Below are positions 38,259-47,391 of a DNA stretch of 64,000 bases, piece after piece (position 1 is the stretch's first letter; each line of letters begins with the position of its first letter). Origin of the DNA: Solirubrobacterales bacterium (GTDB lineage: Bacteria > Actinomycetota > Thermoleophilia > Solirubrobacterales > Solirubrobacteraceae). The position numbers and the translations under genes are program-made. Below the pieces are notes generated by a model. It ran no database searches, was not told the DNA's origin, and worked only from the letters and a program-made list of their open reading frames with translations. Location: NCBI GenBank assembly GCA_027449125.1, contig DAIDME010000065.1, positions 1-64,000 on the forward strand. Direction: 5' to 3'.

Positions 38259-39911
38259 TCACATCGAGGCGGGCGCGCTGACGCCGAGCAGCCCGAGCAC
38301 AACCGCGAGCTGCGTCTGCGCGGCGGCACACAGCGCGATACGGAACGCCTCGGTCGGCGGTGGCTCCGCTCCGACCACCTTGCAATCCCTGTAGAACGCG
38401 GTGAGGTCCTGCGCCAGCTCCAGCGCGTAGGCCGCCATGCGGTGCGGCGCGCGCCGCTCGGCCGCCTCGGCCACCTCCTCGGGTAGGGACAGCAGCCTCC
38501 TGAGCAGCTGCCGCTCGGAGCTGTGGAGCTCGCCCGCTGGCGAGCTCCACGCTGCATCGACCGCGACTGCGCTGCGGACCCGCTCCTCGCCTACCCGCGC
38601 GAGCACCGAGCTGAGCCGTGCGTGCGCATACTGGATGTAATACACCGGATTCTCGGACGACTCGGAGCGGGCGAGGTCCAGGTTCAGGTCGAGGGTGCGC
38701 TCGTGCGAGCTCTGAAGCATGAAGTAGCGCGTGGCGTCCACGCCGATCTCATCCAGGAGCTCGTCCAGGGTCACGAACTCGCCGCGTCGCTTGGACATCG
38801 CGGCACGCGCGTCGCCCTCGACCAGGTGCACGAACTGGATGATCAGGGGCTCGAGCAGATCGGGATCGTTGCCGAGCGCCTGAAAGGCTGCCTTCAGTCG
38901 CGCGAGGTACCCGTGATGGTCGGCTCCCACCGGCAGCAGCTGGCGCTCGAAGCCGCGCTCGCGCTTGTTCTCCATGTAGGCGACGTCAGCGGCGAAGTAT
39001 GTCGGTTCACCACCGGAGCGCAGCAGCACACGGTCCTTGTCGTCACCGAAGGTCGTGGTGCGCAACCAGACGGCGCCGTCGTGGTCGTAGACGTGCCCCG
39101 CCTCGCGCAGGCGTGCGAGAGCGCGCTGCAACGGGCTGGGCGTGCCAGCGTGCAGTGTCCGCTCGCTGAAGAAGGTGTCGAAGTGAACGCCGTAGCGGAC
39201 CAGCGTGCCCTTGATGCGCTCGAGCAGGATCGCCACCGCCTTCGCGGCGATCACGTCCACGGGCACCGTGGGGTCCGCGGCGCCGTCGATCTCGGACGCG
39301 AGATCCGCCACGTAGGCGCCCTGGTAGCCGTCGGCCGGCGGCTCGTCGCCGAGTGCGCGGGCGCGCACCGACTCGCCCAGGCGCCGGATCTGCGATCCGG
39401 CGTCGTTGAAGTAGTACTCGCTGGACACGCTGTGTCCGTGGAGGCGCAGGATGCGGGCGAGCGCGTCGCCGTAGGCCGCGTGACGGCCGCTGGCGGCGAC
39501 CAGCACCGCGGTGGGGTTCGCGGAGACGAACTCGAGCAGGATCCGCTCGCCGGGGTCGGCGCCCCCGGCGCCGAAGCGTTCGCCGCCGTCCAGCAGGGCT
39601 CTCAGGGCTTTGCGGTACCAGTCGTCGGAGAGCTCGAGGTTCAGAAACCCGGGTCCGGCCACCGCGTAGGCGAGCAGGTCGCCGCCGAGTGCGCCCGCGA
39701 CGTGCTCGCCCAGTGCCTGCGCGATCTCGCGCGGTGCCAGGCCAAGCGTCGGCGCCAGCAGCATCGCGGCGTTTGTCGCATAGTGTCCCTGCTCGGCTCG
39801 GCGCCCGCGCTCGAGACGTGCCGGTGGCTGCGCGTCGGGCTGGCTGCCCCCACGCAGCTGCGCGGCCGCGTTGGCGACCACCATCCGCAGCTCCGCTACC
39901 GGGTCGGTCAT
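38259..39911 (-). CDS. argS: arginyl-tRNA synthetase with altered HIGH motif
   Basis: The 550-residue protein has the ArgS order: N-terminal additional domain, class I catalytic core (ILLEFVSANPT ... AAYGDALARIL; SEYYFNDAGSQI), the MSKR segment (AAMSKRRGEFVTLDEL) and the DALR-type anticodon domain ending GVSAPASM. The expected GPLHVGHGR loop reads AVLVAASGR (residues 135-143), so both HIGH histidines are missing. Overall length and other motifs are normal, so the gene looks functional. A CGCT-type hairpin contributes ten codons (WSSPAGELH, residues ~454-463) in the C-terminal domain. It converges on ccmH (13-bp gap). Confidence 0.92.
   Translation of the reverse strand: MTDPVAELRMVVANAAAQLRGGSQPDAQPPARLERGRRAEQGHYATNAAMLLAPTLGLAPREIAQALGEHVAGALGGDLLAYAVAGPGFLNLELSDDWYRKALRALLDGGERFGAGGADPGERILLEFVSANPTAVLVAASGRHAAYGDALARILRLHGHSVSSEYYFNDAGSQIRRLGESVRARALGDEPPADGYQGAYVADLASEIDGAADPTVPVDVIAAKAVAILLERIKGTLVRYGVHFDTFFSERTLHAGTPSPLQRALARLREAGHVYDHDGAVWLRTTTFGDDKDRVLLRSGGEPTYFAADVAYMENKRERGFERQLLPVGADHHGYLARLKAAFQALGNDPDLLEPLIIQFVHLVEGDARAAMSKRRGEFVTLDELLDEIGVDATRYFMLQSSHERTLDLNLDLARSESSENPVYYIQYAHARLSSVLARVGEERVRSAVAVDAAWSSPAGELHSSERQLLRRLLSLPEEVAEAAERRAPHRMAAYALELAQDLTAFYRDCKVVGAEPPPTEAFRIALCAAAQTQLAVVLGLLGVSAPASM
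38523..38550 (-). repeat. intragenic 12-bp hairpin with CGCT loop (argS)
   Basis: The perfect arms 38523-38534 / 38539-38550 flank CGCT. On the coding strand it encodes SSPAGELH. The ABC-F hairpin also encodes an SPAGE string, so the two copies share both loop and inner-arm sequence. Confidence 0.85.
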
Positions 39912-39971
39912 CGGCCTGCTGGCGTGCGGTAGCTGGAGGCGGCGGGCGGCATCGCAGGCCAGAGGCTAGCT

Positions 39972-39994
39972 CGCCGCCCCTGGTCGGGGCGGCG
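39972..39994 (-). terminator. hairpin downstream of rlmH
   Basis: The arms cgccgcccc (39972-39980) and ggggcggcg (39986-39994) pair perfectly around a 5-nt loop, 11 bp after the rlmH stop and 61 bp before argS. It has no T-run; it may attenuate read-through into argS. Confidence 0.55.
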
Positions 39995-40004
39995 CGGCCC
40001 GCGG

Positions 40005-40415
40005 TCAGTGGTGGTAGGGCTCGCCGGCGAGGATCTTGTGCGCGCGGTATATCTGCTCGAGCAGCACGACGCGGGCGAGCTGGTAGGGGAGGGTGATCTG
40101 ACCGAGTGACAGCAGGTGGTCGACGCGCGCGAGTGCAACGCCGCCGAAGGGGCCGCCGATCACGAAGCAGAGGTCACGCCCGCTGCGGCGGCGCTGCTCC
40201 AGGAACAGGCTCAGCTCGCGCGAGCCGAGCGCATCGCCGCCGACCTCGAGCTGCGACACGAAGGCTTGCTGGGGGACCCGTGCGGCCGCTGCCGCGCCGT
40301 CGCGTACCTCGATCAGCTCCAGTCGCGTGTAGCGGCCCAGGAGCCTCACGTAATGCGCGACATCGTCACTGAACGGGGCTCGGACGCGGCCGACGGCGAC
40401 GACGATTACCCGCAC
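40005..40415 (-). CDS. rlmH: 23S rRNA pseudouridine-1915 N3-methyltransferase
   Basis: RlmH is a SPOUT methyltransferase that methylates pseudouridine 1915 in helix 69 of 23S rRNA. The 136 residues include the SAM knot: CFVIGGPFGGV (family form F.IGGs.G), then LARVVLLEQIYRAHKILAGEPYHH, the highly conserved C-terminus. The gene is upstream of argS on the same strand and divergent from the DUF3467 gene (20 bp), so the promoters are compact. Confidence 0.94.
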   Translation of the reverse strand: MRVIVVAVGRVRAPFSDDVAHYVRLLGRYTRLELIEVRDGAAAAARVPQQAFVSQLEVGGDALGSRELSLFLEQRRRSGRDLCFVIGGPFGGVALARVDHLLSLGQITLPYQLARVVLLEQIYRAHKILAGEPYHH

Positions 40416-40435
40416 CGATGTGATACTAGGCGGCT

Positions 40436-40765
40436 ATGGATCAACCCGAGCCCCAAGAGCGCCGCATCAACATCCACTTCTCGCCGGAGTTGATGGCCGG
40501 TCACTACTCCAATTTCGCCAATGTCAGCCACTCGGACTACGAGTTCACGATCACCTTCGCGCGGGTAGACCACGAGGTCGAGGACGACGAGGTCCCCGGG
40601 GTGGTCGTCGCCCGGATGAACCTCTCGCCGCGCTTCATGCGCGAGTTGATCGACGCCATGCAGGACAACTTCGCAAAGTGGCAGACCCGCGAGAACATCA
40701 AGAACCTGCCGGAATTCGGTGGCGACAGGCCACTGGGCGACGAGCCCGGCGAGGGCGACGGGTAG
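40436..40765 (+). CDS. DUF3467 family protein
   Basis: The 109-residue soluble protein matches DUF3467: INIHFSPELMAGHYSNFANVSHSDYEFTITFARVDHEVE, followed by VVARMNLSPRFMRELIDAMQDNFAKW. The function is unknown. The C-terminus is acidic and flexible (GDEPGEGDG). ATG 40436 lies 20 bp from the divergent rlmH start. A phosphoesterase gene follows 37 bp downstream and is probably co-transcribed. Confidence 0.85.
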   Translation: MDQPEPQERRINIHFSPELMAGHYSNFANVSHSDYEFTITFARVDHEVEDDEVPGVVVARMNLSPRFMRELIDAMQDNFAKWQTRENIKNLPEFGGDRPLGDEPGEGDG

Positions 40766-40802
40766 CCGGGACGCTGGGGGCATCGGCGCCGGGACGGATC
40801 GC

Positions 40803-41534
40803 ATGCGGCTAGCGATCGTCTCAGACATCCACGCGAACCTGCAGGCGCTGGAAGCCGTTTTGGATGATGTGTCGAGCGTTGGCTGCGAGGGCATCTGGTG
40901 CCTTGGTGACGTCGTCGGCTACGGCGCCGACCCGGAGGCATGCGTCGACCTGGTGCGCAAGCGTGCAGCGGTTTGCCTGGCCGGCAACCACGACCTGGGA
41001 GTGCTGGGAGAGCTCTCCATAGAGGGCTTCTCCGACCCCGCGCGGCTGGCCGCGGAGTGGACCGCGGGCGTCATCTCGAGCTCCGCCGCGACGTTTCTGA
41101 GAGGACTCTCACCAGGGGCCGTGGAGCAGGCCGTGGCGATGTTCCACGGCAGCCCGCGCGACCCGGTCTGGGAGTACGTGCTCTCGGAGGAGCAGGCCCG
41201 CCTGGCGTTGGATGCATCTCCTCGGCGCGTCACCCTCGTCGGCCACAGCCACGTGGCGCTCGCCTACGGCGAGGACGCCGGCTCGAGCGTCGCTGGAGGG
41301 CCACGCGGCGCGGGCGATCGGCTCGCGGTGGGCTCGGGGCGCTGGCTGCTCAATCCCGGCAGCGTCGGACAGCCGCGCGACGGCGACCCACGCGCGGCCT
41401 GGCTCGAGCTGGACCTCGACAGCTGGCATGCGACCTTTCGCCGCGTGGCCTACGACATCCACCGTGCCGCGGGCGCGATCCGCGAAGCGGGCCTCCCTGA
41501 GGCGCTCGCAGAACGGCTGCACCATGGGCAGTGA
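40803..41534 (+). CDS. calcineurin-like metallophosphoesterase (YfcE-like)
   Basis: The 243-residue enzyme shows the metallophosphoesterase motifs D-x-H (IVSDIHANLQAL), GD (WCLGDVVGYG), GNH[D/E] (CLAGNHDLGVL), H in AMFHGSPRDP and GHSH (LVGHSHVALAY). These build a two-metal site for phosphomono- or diester hydrolysis. The substrate is unknown. ATG 40803 is supported by the immediate start of the first motif. It shares a strand with the preceding DUF3467 gene. Confidence 0.87.
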   Translation: MRLAIVSDIHANLQALEAVLDDVSSVGCEGIWCLGDVVGYGADPEACVDLVRKRAAVCLAGNHDLGVLGELSIEGFSDPARLAAEWTAGVISSSAATFLRGLSPGAVEQAVAMFHGSPRDPVWEYVLSEEQARLALDASPRRVTLVGHSHVALAYGEDAGSSVAGGPRGAGDRLAVGSGRWLLNPGSVGQPRDGDPRAAWLELDLDSWHATFRRVAYDIHRAAGAIREAGLPEALAERLHHGQ

Positions 41535-41603
41535 CTTGCAGGGCGACATGCGCGTGCGCGCACCTCCGGTGAGGGCCGCGGCAGTGGCTAAAGTCGAGCG
41601 GCG

Positions 41604-42179
41604 ATGCGGTTTCCACAGCGAGCAGGTGCTGCAACTGCCGCCGTCCTGACGGCTGCGATCGTCGCTGCCTGCGGCGGCAGCTCGGGGCACTGGCTCTCAG
41701 CCGCGCAGGCCAACCAGCTGACCGCCGACCTCAACAACGTCTCGACCGCGCTGGACAGCGGTTCGTGCTCGCAGGCGCAGCAATACCTGAGGCGCTTTCA
41801 GAGCGCTGTCAGCTCTCTGAACAACGTCAACTCGACCCTCGTGGCCAACCTCAACCAGGGCGTCAGCACCGTCGAGTCACTGGCGAGCAGCACCTGCCAC
41901 GTGTCGGTCGCGCCCACACCCAAGCCGCCGAAGCGCCACACGCACACGAGCACGTCCACGACCCCCACGCAGACCGTGCCGGCCTTCACCAACACTGACG
42001 GCCAGCCGACCACATCCACGCCGACCCAGCCCACGACGAGCGTCTCCTCGACGAGCACCACAGGTGGGGCGAGTCCGGTCACGCCCACCACGGCCACCAC
42101 TCCGACCACCACCGCGCCCGGCAGCGGCGCGACCACCACCACGCCCTACACGGGCCCGGGCACGAGCGGCGGCGGATGA
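41604..42179 (+). CDS. putative lipoprotein with Thr/Pro-rich tail
   Basis: The 191-residue product has a lipoprotein signal (AATAAVLTAAIVAACGGSSG, lipobox VAAC near residue 23). A short helical domain with two cysteines (SGSCSQAQQYLRRFQSAVSSLNNVNS ... ASSTCHVSV) follows, then a long Thr/Ser/Pro-rich tail (residues ~105-191) of the kind that spans the cell wall. Function is unknown. Its stop overlaps the start of the kinase gene, so it may be part of the same signalling unit, for instance an extracytoplasmic partner. Confidence 0.75.
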   Translation: MRFPQRAGAATAAVLTAAIVAACGGSSGHWLSAAQANQLTADLNNVSTALDSGSCSQAQQYLRRFQSAVSSLNNVNSTLVANLNQGVSTVESLASSTCHVSVAPTPKPPKRHTHTSTSTTPTQTVPAFTNTDGQPTTSTPTQPTTSVSSTSTTGGASPVTPTTATTPTTTAPGSGATTTTPYTGPGTSGGG

Positions 42180-43399
42180 GCACAGCCGCTTTGATCAACG
42201 GTCGCTACCGGGTCGAAGGACGCCTCGGCGTGGGCGGCATGTCCACCGTCCTGCTGGCGCTCGACGAGCGCTTGGAGCGCCACGTCGCCGTGAAGCTGCT
42301 GGCAGAGCATCTCGCCGATGACCCGACGTTCGTCTCGCGCTTCAGGCGCGAGGCGCTGGCGGCGGCGCGCTTGGTGCACCCCAACATCGTGCAGGTGTTC
42401 GACTCCGGGTTCGATGAGCACACCCACCAGCACTTCATCGTCATGGAGTACGTCCCCGGAAGCTCGTGCGCGGAGATCCTGCGCGATCGCGGCCACCTCG
42501 ACGTGGAGCAGGCGGTTGACATCGTCGCGCAGGCATGTCGTGGGCTCGAGTACGCCCATCGCCACGGCGTCGTGCACCGCGATGTCAAGCCCGGCAATCT
42601 GCTGGTCTCCGAGAGTGGCGTCGTGAAGCTGGCTGACTTCGGCATCGCCCGTGCCACCGGCCAGTCGAGCATCACCCAGGTGGGGTCGGTCCTCGGTACA
42701 GCCGCCTACCTCTCGCCTGAGCAGGCCCGCGGTGAGGGCGCCGGTCCGAGCGCCGACCTGTACTCGCTCGGCGTCGTCACCTACCAGCTGCTCTCCGGGC
42801 GGCTGCCGTATGAGGCCAATTCCCTTGCCGAGCTGGCGCTCAAGCAGCAGCGCGAATCACCGATCCCGCTGCAGCGCATCAACCCGCGCGTGCCGCCGAC
42901 GCTGGCCGAGGCGGTGTCGCTCGTCATCTCCGTCGTGCCGGAGGAGCGGCCACGGTCGGCCTCTGAGCTCTCGCAGATGGTCCGTGACGGAGCCCGCGGC
43001 GTGTCGCCCTTCGTCGATGGACGTGCCGGTCCGCGTACCGGTATGAGCACCGCCGCCACCCGCGTGCTCCCGGCCCGCGGCCGCGAGCAGGTGACCGCTG
43101 AGACGCGCGTGGTCTCGCCCTCCACCGCCGCCGGTGCGCGTCCGCGTACGCCCCGCACCGTTCCGGCCCGCCGTCCGCCCGCAGACGACGCGCCGGTACG
43201 CACGCCGGGGCAGGAGGGGCGTCGCCGCCTTGTTTGGGCTCTGCTGGCGGCGGTCCTGCTCGTCGTGGTCGTCGTCGTCGTGGGAGTGCTCGCGCTACAG
43301 CGTTCAGCGGCCGTGGTGCATTACCACACGGTGGTTGCGAGCGGCTGGCGCTCTGGAATCGCACAGCTGCAGCACATCATCTCCACCTACACCCAGTGA
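42176..43399 (+). CDS. transmembrane Ser/Thr protein kinase (Pkn family)
   Basis: The 407-residue protein has an N-terminal Hanks-type kinase domain: glycine loop GRLGVGGMSTVLLA, ATP-binding K40 in HVAVKLL, catalytic D136 in HRDVKPGNLL, DFG at 154-156, and SPEQARGE. A disordered, Thr/Arg-rich juxtamembrane stretch is followed by a single helix (WALLAAVLLVVVVVVVGVLAL, near residues 348-370) and a short outside tail without PASTA domains. ATG 42176 overlaps the lipoprotein stop (ATGA). Substrates are unknown. Confidence 0.92.
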   Translation: MSTAALINGRYRVEGRLGVGGMSTVLLALDERLERHVAVKLLAEHLADDPTFVSRFRREALAAARLVHPNIVQVFDSGFDEHTHQHFIVMEYVPGSSCAEILRDRGHLDVEQAVDIVAQACRGLEYAHRHGVVHRDVKPGNLLVSESGVVKLADFGIARATGQSSITQVGSVLGTAAYLSPEQARGEGAGPSADLYSLGVVTYQLLSGRLPYEANSLAELALKQQRESPIPLQRINPRVPPTLAEAVSLVISVVPEERPRSASELSQMVRDGARGVSPFVDGRAGPRTGMSTAATRVLPARGREQVTAETRVVSPSTAAGARPRTPRTVPARRPPADDAPVRTPGQEGRRRLVWALLAAVLLVVVVVVVGVLALQRSAAVVHYHTVVASGWRSGIAQLQHIISTYTQ

Positions 43400-44605
43400 T
43401 CAGCCGCCTCTCGGGGAGGCGCCGGCGAACGCGTCGGCGACCACCTCCTCCAGCCTGTCCTGCTCGATCGCGGCGCGCAGATCGGCCATCAGGCGTTGGA
43501 TGTAGCTCAAGTTGTGGAGCGTCAGCAGGCGTGGCCCGGTCGTCTCCCGTGCCTTCGTGGCGTAGTGGATGTAGCCGCGTGTGAATCCGGCGCTGCAAGC
43601 CGGGCAGGGGCAGCCTTCCATGATCGGCTCGCGGGAGCCGCGGTAGCGCGCCTTGGCCAGGTCAACGCGCCAGCGCGCGCCCGGCTCGGGGACGATCGCC
43701 ACCCCGTGGCGTGCGAGGCGCGTGGGCATGGCGCAGTCGAAGGTGTCGATGCCGAGTTGCACGCCGTTCAGCAGATCGTCGACGTCACCGATCCCGAGCA
43801 GGTGGCGGGGACGCTGTGGCGCGGCGCGTTGGAGGGCGGCTGTGCTCCAACGCACCACCTCTTGCATCTGCCGCTTGTCCTGACCGAGGGAGCCGCCGAT
43901 CGCGAAGCCGTCGCATGCGCTGGCAGCGACGGTCTGCGCGGACTCGATGCGCAGGTCGTGCTCGACGCCGCCCTGCACGATCCCGTAGACGGCCTGGTCA
44001 TCGGGTCCGTGCCGCTGATGCCACTGGAGGCAGCGTTCCAGCCAGCGGTGCGTGCGCGCGGTCGAGCGGGCCGTGTAGTCGCGGCTTGCGTGAAATGGGG
44101 TGCACTCGTCGAAGACCAGTGCGATGTCGGAGTGCAGGGCCGCCTGGATGGCCATCGAGGTTTCGGGCCTCATCAGCCGCTCGCCGCCGTCGAGGTAGGA
44201 GCGAAACCGGACCCCCTCCTCCGTGATTGCGAGGATCGCGGAGCCGGCGCCGCCGCCGGCTCTGCTGACCGAACGTCCCTTGATCTCGTCGGCCACGCCG
44301 CCGTGTCCCATCGAGAAGACCTGGAAGCCGCCGGAGTCTGTGATGATCGGCCGACGCCAGCGCATGAAGCCGCCCAGTCCGCCTTGCTCTGCGATCAGCT
44401 CAGGGCCGGGTGAGAGGTACAGGTGGAAGGTGTTGCCGAGGATCATCTCGTAGCCGAGCGCCTCGACATCGCTCGGGTCGAGCGTCTTGACGGCACCTCT
44501 GGTCGCGAGTGGCACGAAGGCTGGCGTCTGGACGAGGCCGTGCGCCAGTCTCAGCGTGCCCGTGCGCGCGAGCGTCCCGGTCGCCTGCTTGCGGATCTCG
44601 AACAC
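43400..44605 (-). CDS. tgt: tRNA-guanine (queuine) transglycosylase
   Basis: Tgt replaces guanine 34 with preQ1 in tRNAs with GUN anticodons. The 401 residues show the nucleophile and substrate region DSGGFQVFSMG, EGVRFRSYLDGG, the second Asp in GIDTFDCAMPTRLARHG, and the zinc site CPCPACSAGFTRGYIHY with H in LLTLHNLSYI. The gene ends with AGASPRGG adjacent to the kinase gene (convergent, no gap). No queuosine biosynthesis genes are nearby. Confidence 0.95.
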   Translation of the reverse strand: MFEIRKQATGTLARTGTLRLAHGLVQTPAFVPLATRGAVKTLDPSDVEALGYEMILGNTFHLYLSPGPELIAEQGGLGGFMRWRRPIITDSGGFQVFSMGHGGVADEIKGRSVSRAGGGAGSAILAITEEGVRFRSYLDGGERLMRPETSMAIQAALHSDIALVFDECTPFHASRDYTARSTARTHRWLERCLQWHQRHGPDDQAVYGIVQGGVEHDLRIESAQTVAASACDGFAIGGSLGQDKRQMQEVVRWSTAALQRAAPQRPRHLLGIGDVDDLLNGVQLGIDTFDCAMPTRLARHGVAIVPEPGARWRVDLAKARYRGSREPIMEGCPCPACSAGFTRGYIHYATKARETTGPRLLTLHNLSYIQRLMADLRAAIEQDRLEEVVADAFAGASPRGG

Positions 44606-44692
44606 GGCCTGGAAGCTATACGTTCACGCCGCCACGCGATCCGGCCGGGTCTGGCGCAACGCGGCTCGGCGGTGTGAAAGAATACGGTTCGC

Positions 44693-45139
44693 ATGGATCC
44701 GAACCGCAAACGCGCGATCCGGCTGACGGTTGCATTGACGGCGGCCCTGCTGCTGGCAAGCTCACTGATCTACGTCAGCTTCAGCCTCGGCCGCGACGAA
44801 CTCACCGCCTCGCAGCTCTTGAGCAAGGCCAGGCCCGGCGGTCAGTACATCCTCGCCGGAACCGTGGAGAACGGCTCGGTCAAGCACGTCGGCGCGATCC
44901 TCGACTTCAGCGTCCTTTCCCCGAACCGGCGGGTGGCGGTGGCCGTCAGGTACACCGGCGTGGTGCCCGACCCGTTCGCCCAGGGCCGGCCGGTGATGGT
45001 CGACGTGACGGATGAGGGCGGCACCTTCGTCGGTCAGCAGAACTCGCTGACCACCAAGTGCCCGTCCAAGTACCAGGCGGCTTCCGGGGCGATCAAGAAC
45101 ACCGCCGGGATACCAGCCGGGCCCGCTGTGACGGCCTGA
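44693..45139 (+). CDS. ccmE: CcmE haem chaperone, CxxxY variant
   Basis: CcmE carries haem in the periplasm-equivalent space on the way to CcmF. The 148-residue protein has an N-terminal anchor (LTVALTAALLLASSLIYVSFSL) and the OB-fold strands YILAGTVENGSV, VAVRYTGVVPDPFAQGRPVMVDV. The haem-binding motif normally HxxxY is CPSKY here (C123, Y127). Cysteine variants of CcmE are known from Desulfovibrio and archaea. The stop overlaps the start of ccmF by one base, so they are coupled. Confidence 0.9.
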   Translation: MDPNRKRAIRLTVALTAALLLASSLIYVSFSLGRDELTASQLLSKARPGGQYILAGTVENGSVKHVGAILDFSVLSPNRRVAVAVRYTGVVPDPFAQGRPVMVDVTDEGGTFVGQQNSLTTKCPSKYQAASGAIKNTAGIPAGPAVTA

Positions 45140-47373
45140 TGTCAGAGCTCGGACGCGCGATTCTGCTGCTGGACGTGGCCGTCTGCGTCTACGGCATCGT
45201 CGCCTCCATCCGTGGAGGACGGAGCGGACGCCGTGACTGGTCCGATTCCGGACGGCGGGCGGTCTATGCGCTGGCGGCGCTCAGCATCACCGCGTTCGCG
45301 CTGCTTGAGGTCGCCTTCCTGCGCAACGACTTCAGTTTCAAGGTGGTGGCCGAGACCTCCTCGACCACCACGCCGGTCTTCTACAAGCTGACGGCCCCGT
45401 GGTCATCCCAGCAGGGGTCGCTGCTGCTCTGGGTGACCCTCTCATCGACCTGGTCGTCGCTGGCCCTGTTCCTGACACGGCGCCGGCTGCGCGACCTGGC
45501 CCCCTACGCAACGGCGGTCCTGCTGGGGCTCGACGGCTTCTTCGCCGGGCTCGCCTGCTTCGCGGCCAACCCGTTCGCCACGACGCCCGCGGCGCAGACC
45601 CCGAGCAACGGCTCCGGCCTGGACCCGCTGCTCATGCATCCGAGCATGATGTTCCACCCGCCGATGCTCTACACCGGCTACACGCTGATGGCGGTCCCGT
45701 TCGCGTTTGCGGTCGCCGCGCTGATCACCGGACGCCTCGGTTCGGAGTGGATCCGTGATACCAGGCGCTTTGCGCTGGCAGCCTGGCTCGCGCTGGGTGT
45801 GGGCATCATCCTCGGGGCGCGCTGGTCCTACACCGAGCTCGGCTGGGGCGGGTACTGGGGCTGGGACCCCGTGGAGAACGCCGCCCTGATGCCGTGGATC
45901 ACGAGCACCGCCTTCATCCACTCGATCCAGATCCAGGAGAAGCGCGGCATGCTCAAGGTCTGGAACGTCTCGCTGGTGCTCCTGTTCGGTACGCTCGCGA
46001 TCTTCGGCACCTTCCTCGTGCGCTCGGGCGTGCTCGACTCGATCCATGCCTTCGGCGAGTCGACGCTCGGCGTGCCGTTCATCTTCCTGCTCGGGATCAT
46101 GTTGTTCTCCTCGATCGGGCTCGTCGTCTGGCGCCGTGACCGCCTCGCAAGCGAGCACCGGATCGACTCGCTGGTCTCGCGTGAGGCCATGTTCCTGCTG
46201 CAGAACCTCGTCCTGGTCGCGCTCGTGTTCGTGATCTTCTGGGTCACGATGTTCCCGCTGATCTCGCTGGCGATCACGGGTACGAAGGTCTCGGTGGGGC
46301 CACCCGCCTTCACTCCGTTCGTGGTCCCGCTCGCGCTGGTGCTGGTCCTGCTGACCGGGGTCGGGCCGCTGATCGCCTGGCGTCGCGCGACGGTCGCCAA
46401 CCTGCGCCGGCAGTTCACCTACCCCGTCGCCTTCGGGGTGCTCGTGACGGTGCTCGTGCTGGTCCTTACCGACGCCGGGCGCAAGCCGCTGGCGGTCGCC
46501 ATGTTCGGGCTTGGGGCCTTTGTCGTCGGCACCGTGGTGCAGGAGTTCTACCGCGGCGCCGGCGCCCGGCGCGCGATGACCCACGACCCCTGGCCCGTGG
46601 CCGTGCTGGCGCTCGTGCGCCGCAACCGCAGGCGCTACGGCGGCTACCTCGCCCACTTCGGCTTTGCCGTGATGCTGATCGGCATCGCCGGCTCATCCTC
46701 CTTCGAGCACACCCGCCAGGCGACCCTGGTCCCGGGACAGAGCGTCACCGACGGGGGCTACAGCTTCCGCTACGTCCGCCAGACGGTCGGGATCAGCTCC
46801 GAGCGGCTCTCGTTCGGCGCGATCATCAACGTGACCAAGGACGGTGCGCAGGTGGTGCGACTGCACACGATGCAGAGCTACTACCCGTCTTCTGACACCG
46901 CAGACGGCTTCATCGGCCGCTTCTTCGCCGCCGGGAACGCGGACAGCACCATTGGCCTGGACGCAGGTCCGCTGCGCGACATCTGGACCGTCGCCGCCGC
47001 CAACCTCACGCCTCTGCTGCCGCTGATCAACCGCGGCGACACGCTGTTCACAAACGAGTACAACGCGCTCGTCACGCAGGTCCGCAGGCTGCCGCTGCGC
47101 GAACAGGCGGGCGCGCTGAACGCCGCCCTCAACAGGGTCGGATTCTGGACCGCCCGAGACACCGCCGTCCAGGGCATCGCGCTTCAGTACCTGCGGCACA
47201 ACTACCCGGTCGTCTTCCAGCTGATCGTCTCACCGCTGGTCTCCTGGCTGTGGCTCGGGGCGGCGATCATCGCCTTTGGCGGGTTCATCTCGCTGCTGCC
47301 GCCCGCGCTGTTCGCTCGCCGCCGGGTCAGGGCCGCCGAGCGGCCGCGAGTCGCCGCGAGCGAGCTCGTGTAG
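45139..47373 (+). CDS. ccmF: CcmF/CycK cytochrome c haem lyase
   Basis: CcmF ligates haem to apocytochrome c. The 744-residue membrane protein has about 14 helices and the WWD haem-binding loop WGGYWGWDPVENAALMPW near residue 240, with flanking conserved histidines (HPSMMFHPPMLYTGY upstream, FIHSIQIQ downstream). A large outside domain follows, then a final helix and basic tail. ATG 45139 overlaps ccmE. With the CcmI-like gene downstream and the ccmG/ccmH pair at 37-38 kb it makes a split, possibly incomplete Ccm system. Confidence 0.95.
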   Translation: MSELGRAILLLDVAVCVYGIVASIRGGRSGRRDWSDSGRRAVYALAALSITAFALLEVAFLRNDFSFKVVAETSSTTTPVFYKLTAPWSSQQGSLLLWVTLSSTWSSLALFLTRRRLRDLAPYATAVLLGLDGFFAGLACFAANPFATTPAAQTPSNGSGLDPLLMHPSMMFHPPMLYTGYTLMAVPFAFAVAALITGRLGSEWIRDTRRFALAAWLALGVGIILGARWSYTELGWGGYWGWDPVENAALMPWITSTAFIHSIQIQEKRGMLKVWNVSLVLLFGTLAIFGTFLVRSGVLDSIHAFGESTLGVPFIFLLGIMLFSSIGLVVWRRDRLASEHRIDSLVSREAMFLLQNLVLVALVFVIFWVTMFPLISLAITGTKVSVGPPAFTPFVVPLALVLVLLTGVGPLIAWRRATVANLRRQFTYPVAFGVLVTVLVLVLTDAGRKPLAVAMFGLGAFVVGTVVQEFYRGAGARRAMTHDPWPVAVLALVRRNRRRYGGYLAHFGFAVMLIGIAGSSSFEHTRQATLVPGQSVTDGGYSFRYVRQTVGISSERLSFGAIINVTKDGAQVVRLHTMQSYYPSSDTADGFIGRFFAAGNADSTIGLDAGPLRDIWTVAAANLTPLLPLINRGDTLFTNEYNALVTQVRRLPLREQAGALNAALNRVGFWTARDTAVQGIALQYLRHNYPVVFQLIVSPLVSWLWLGAAIIAFGGFISLLPPALFARRRVRAAERPRVAASELV

Positions 47374-47391
47374 CGAACCTGGGCGACGGCT

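Noticed and set aside
44241-44262. Hairpin in tgt (gagccggcg / cgccggctc)
   Set aside because: Its loop is ccgc, so it does not belong to the CGCT set, and the encoded region looks like the normal family sequence.
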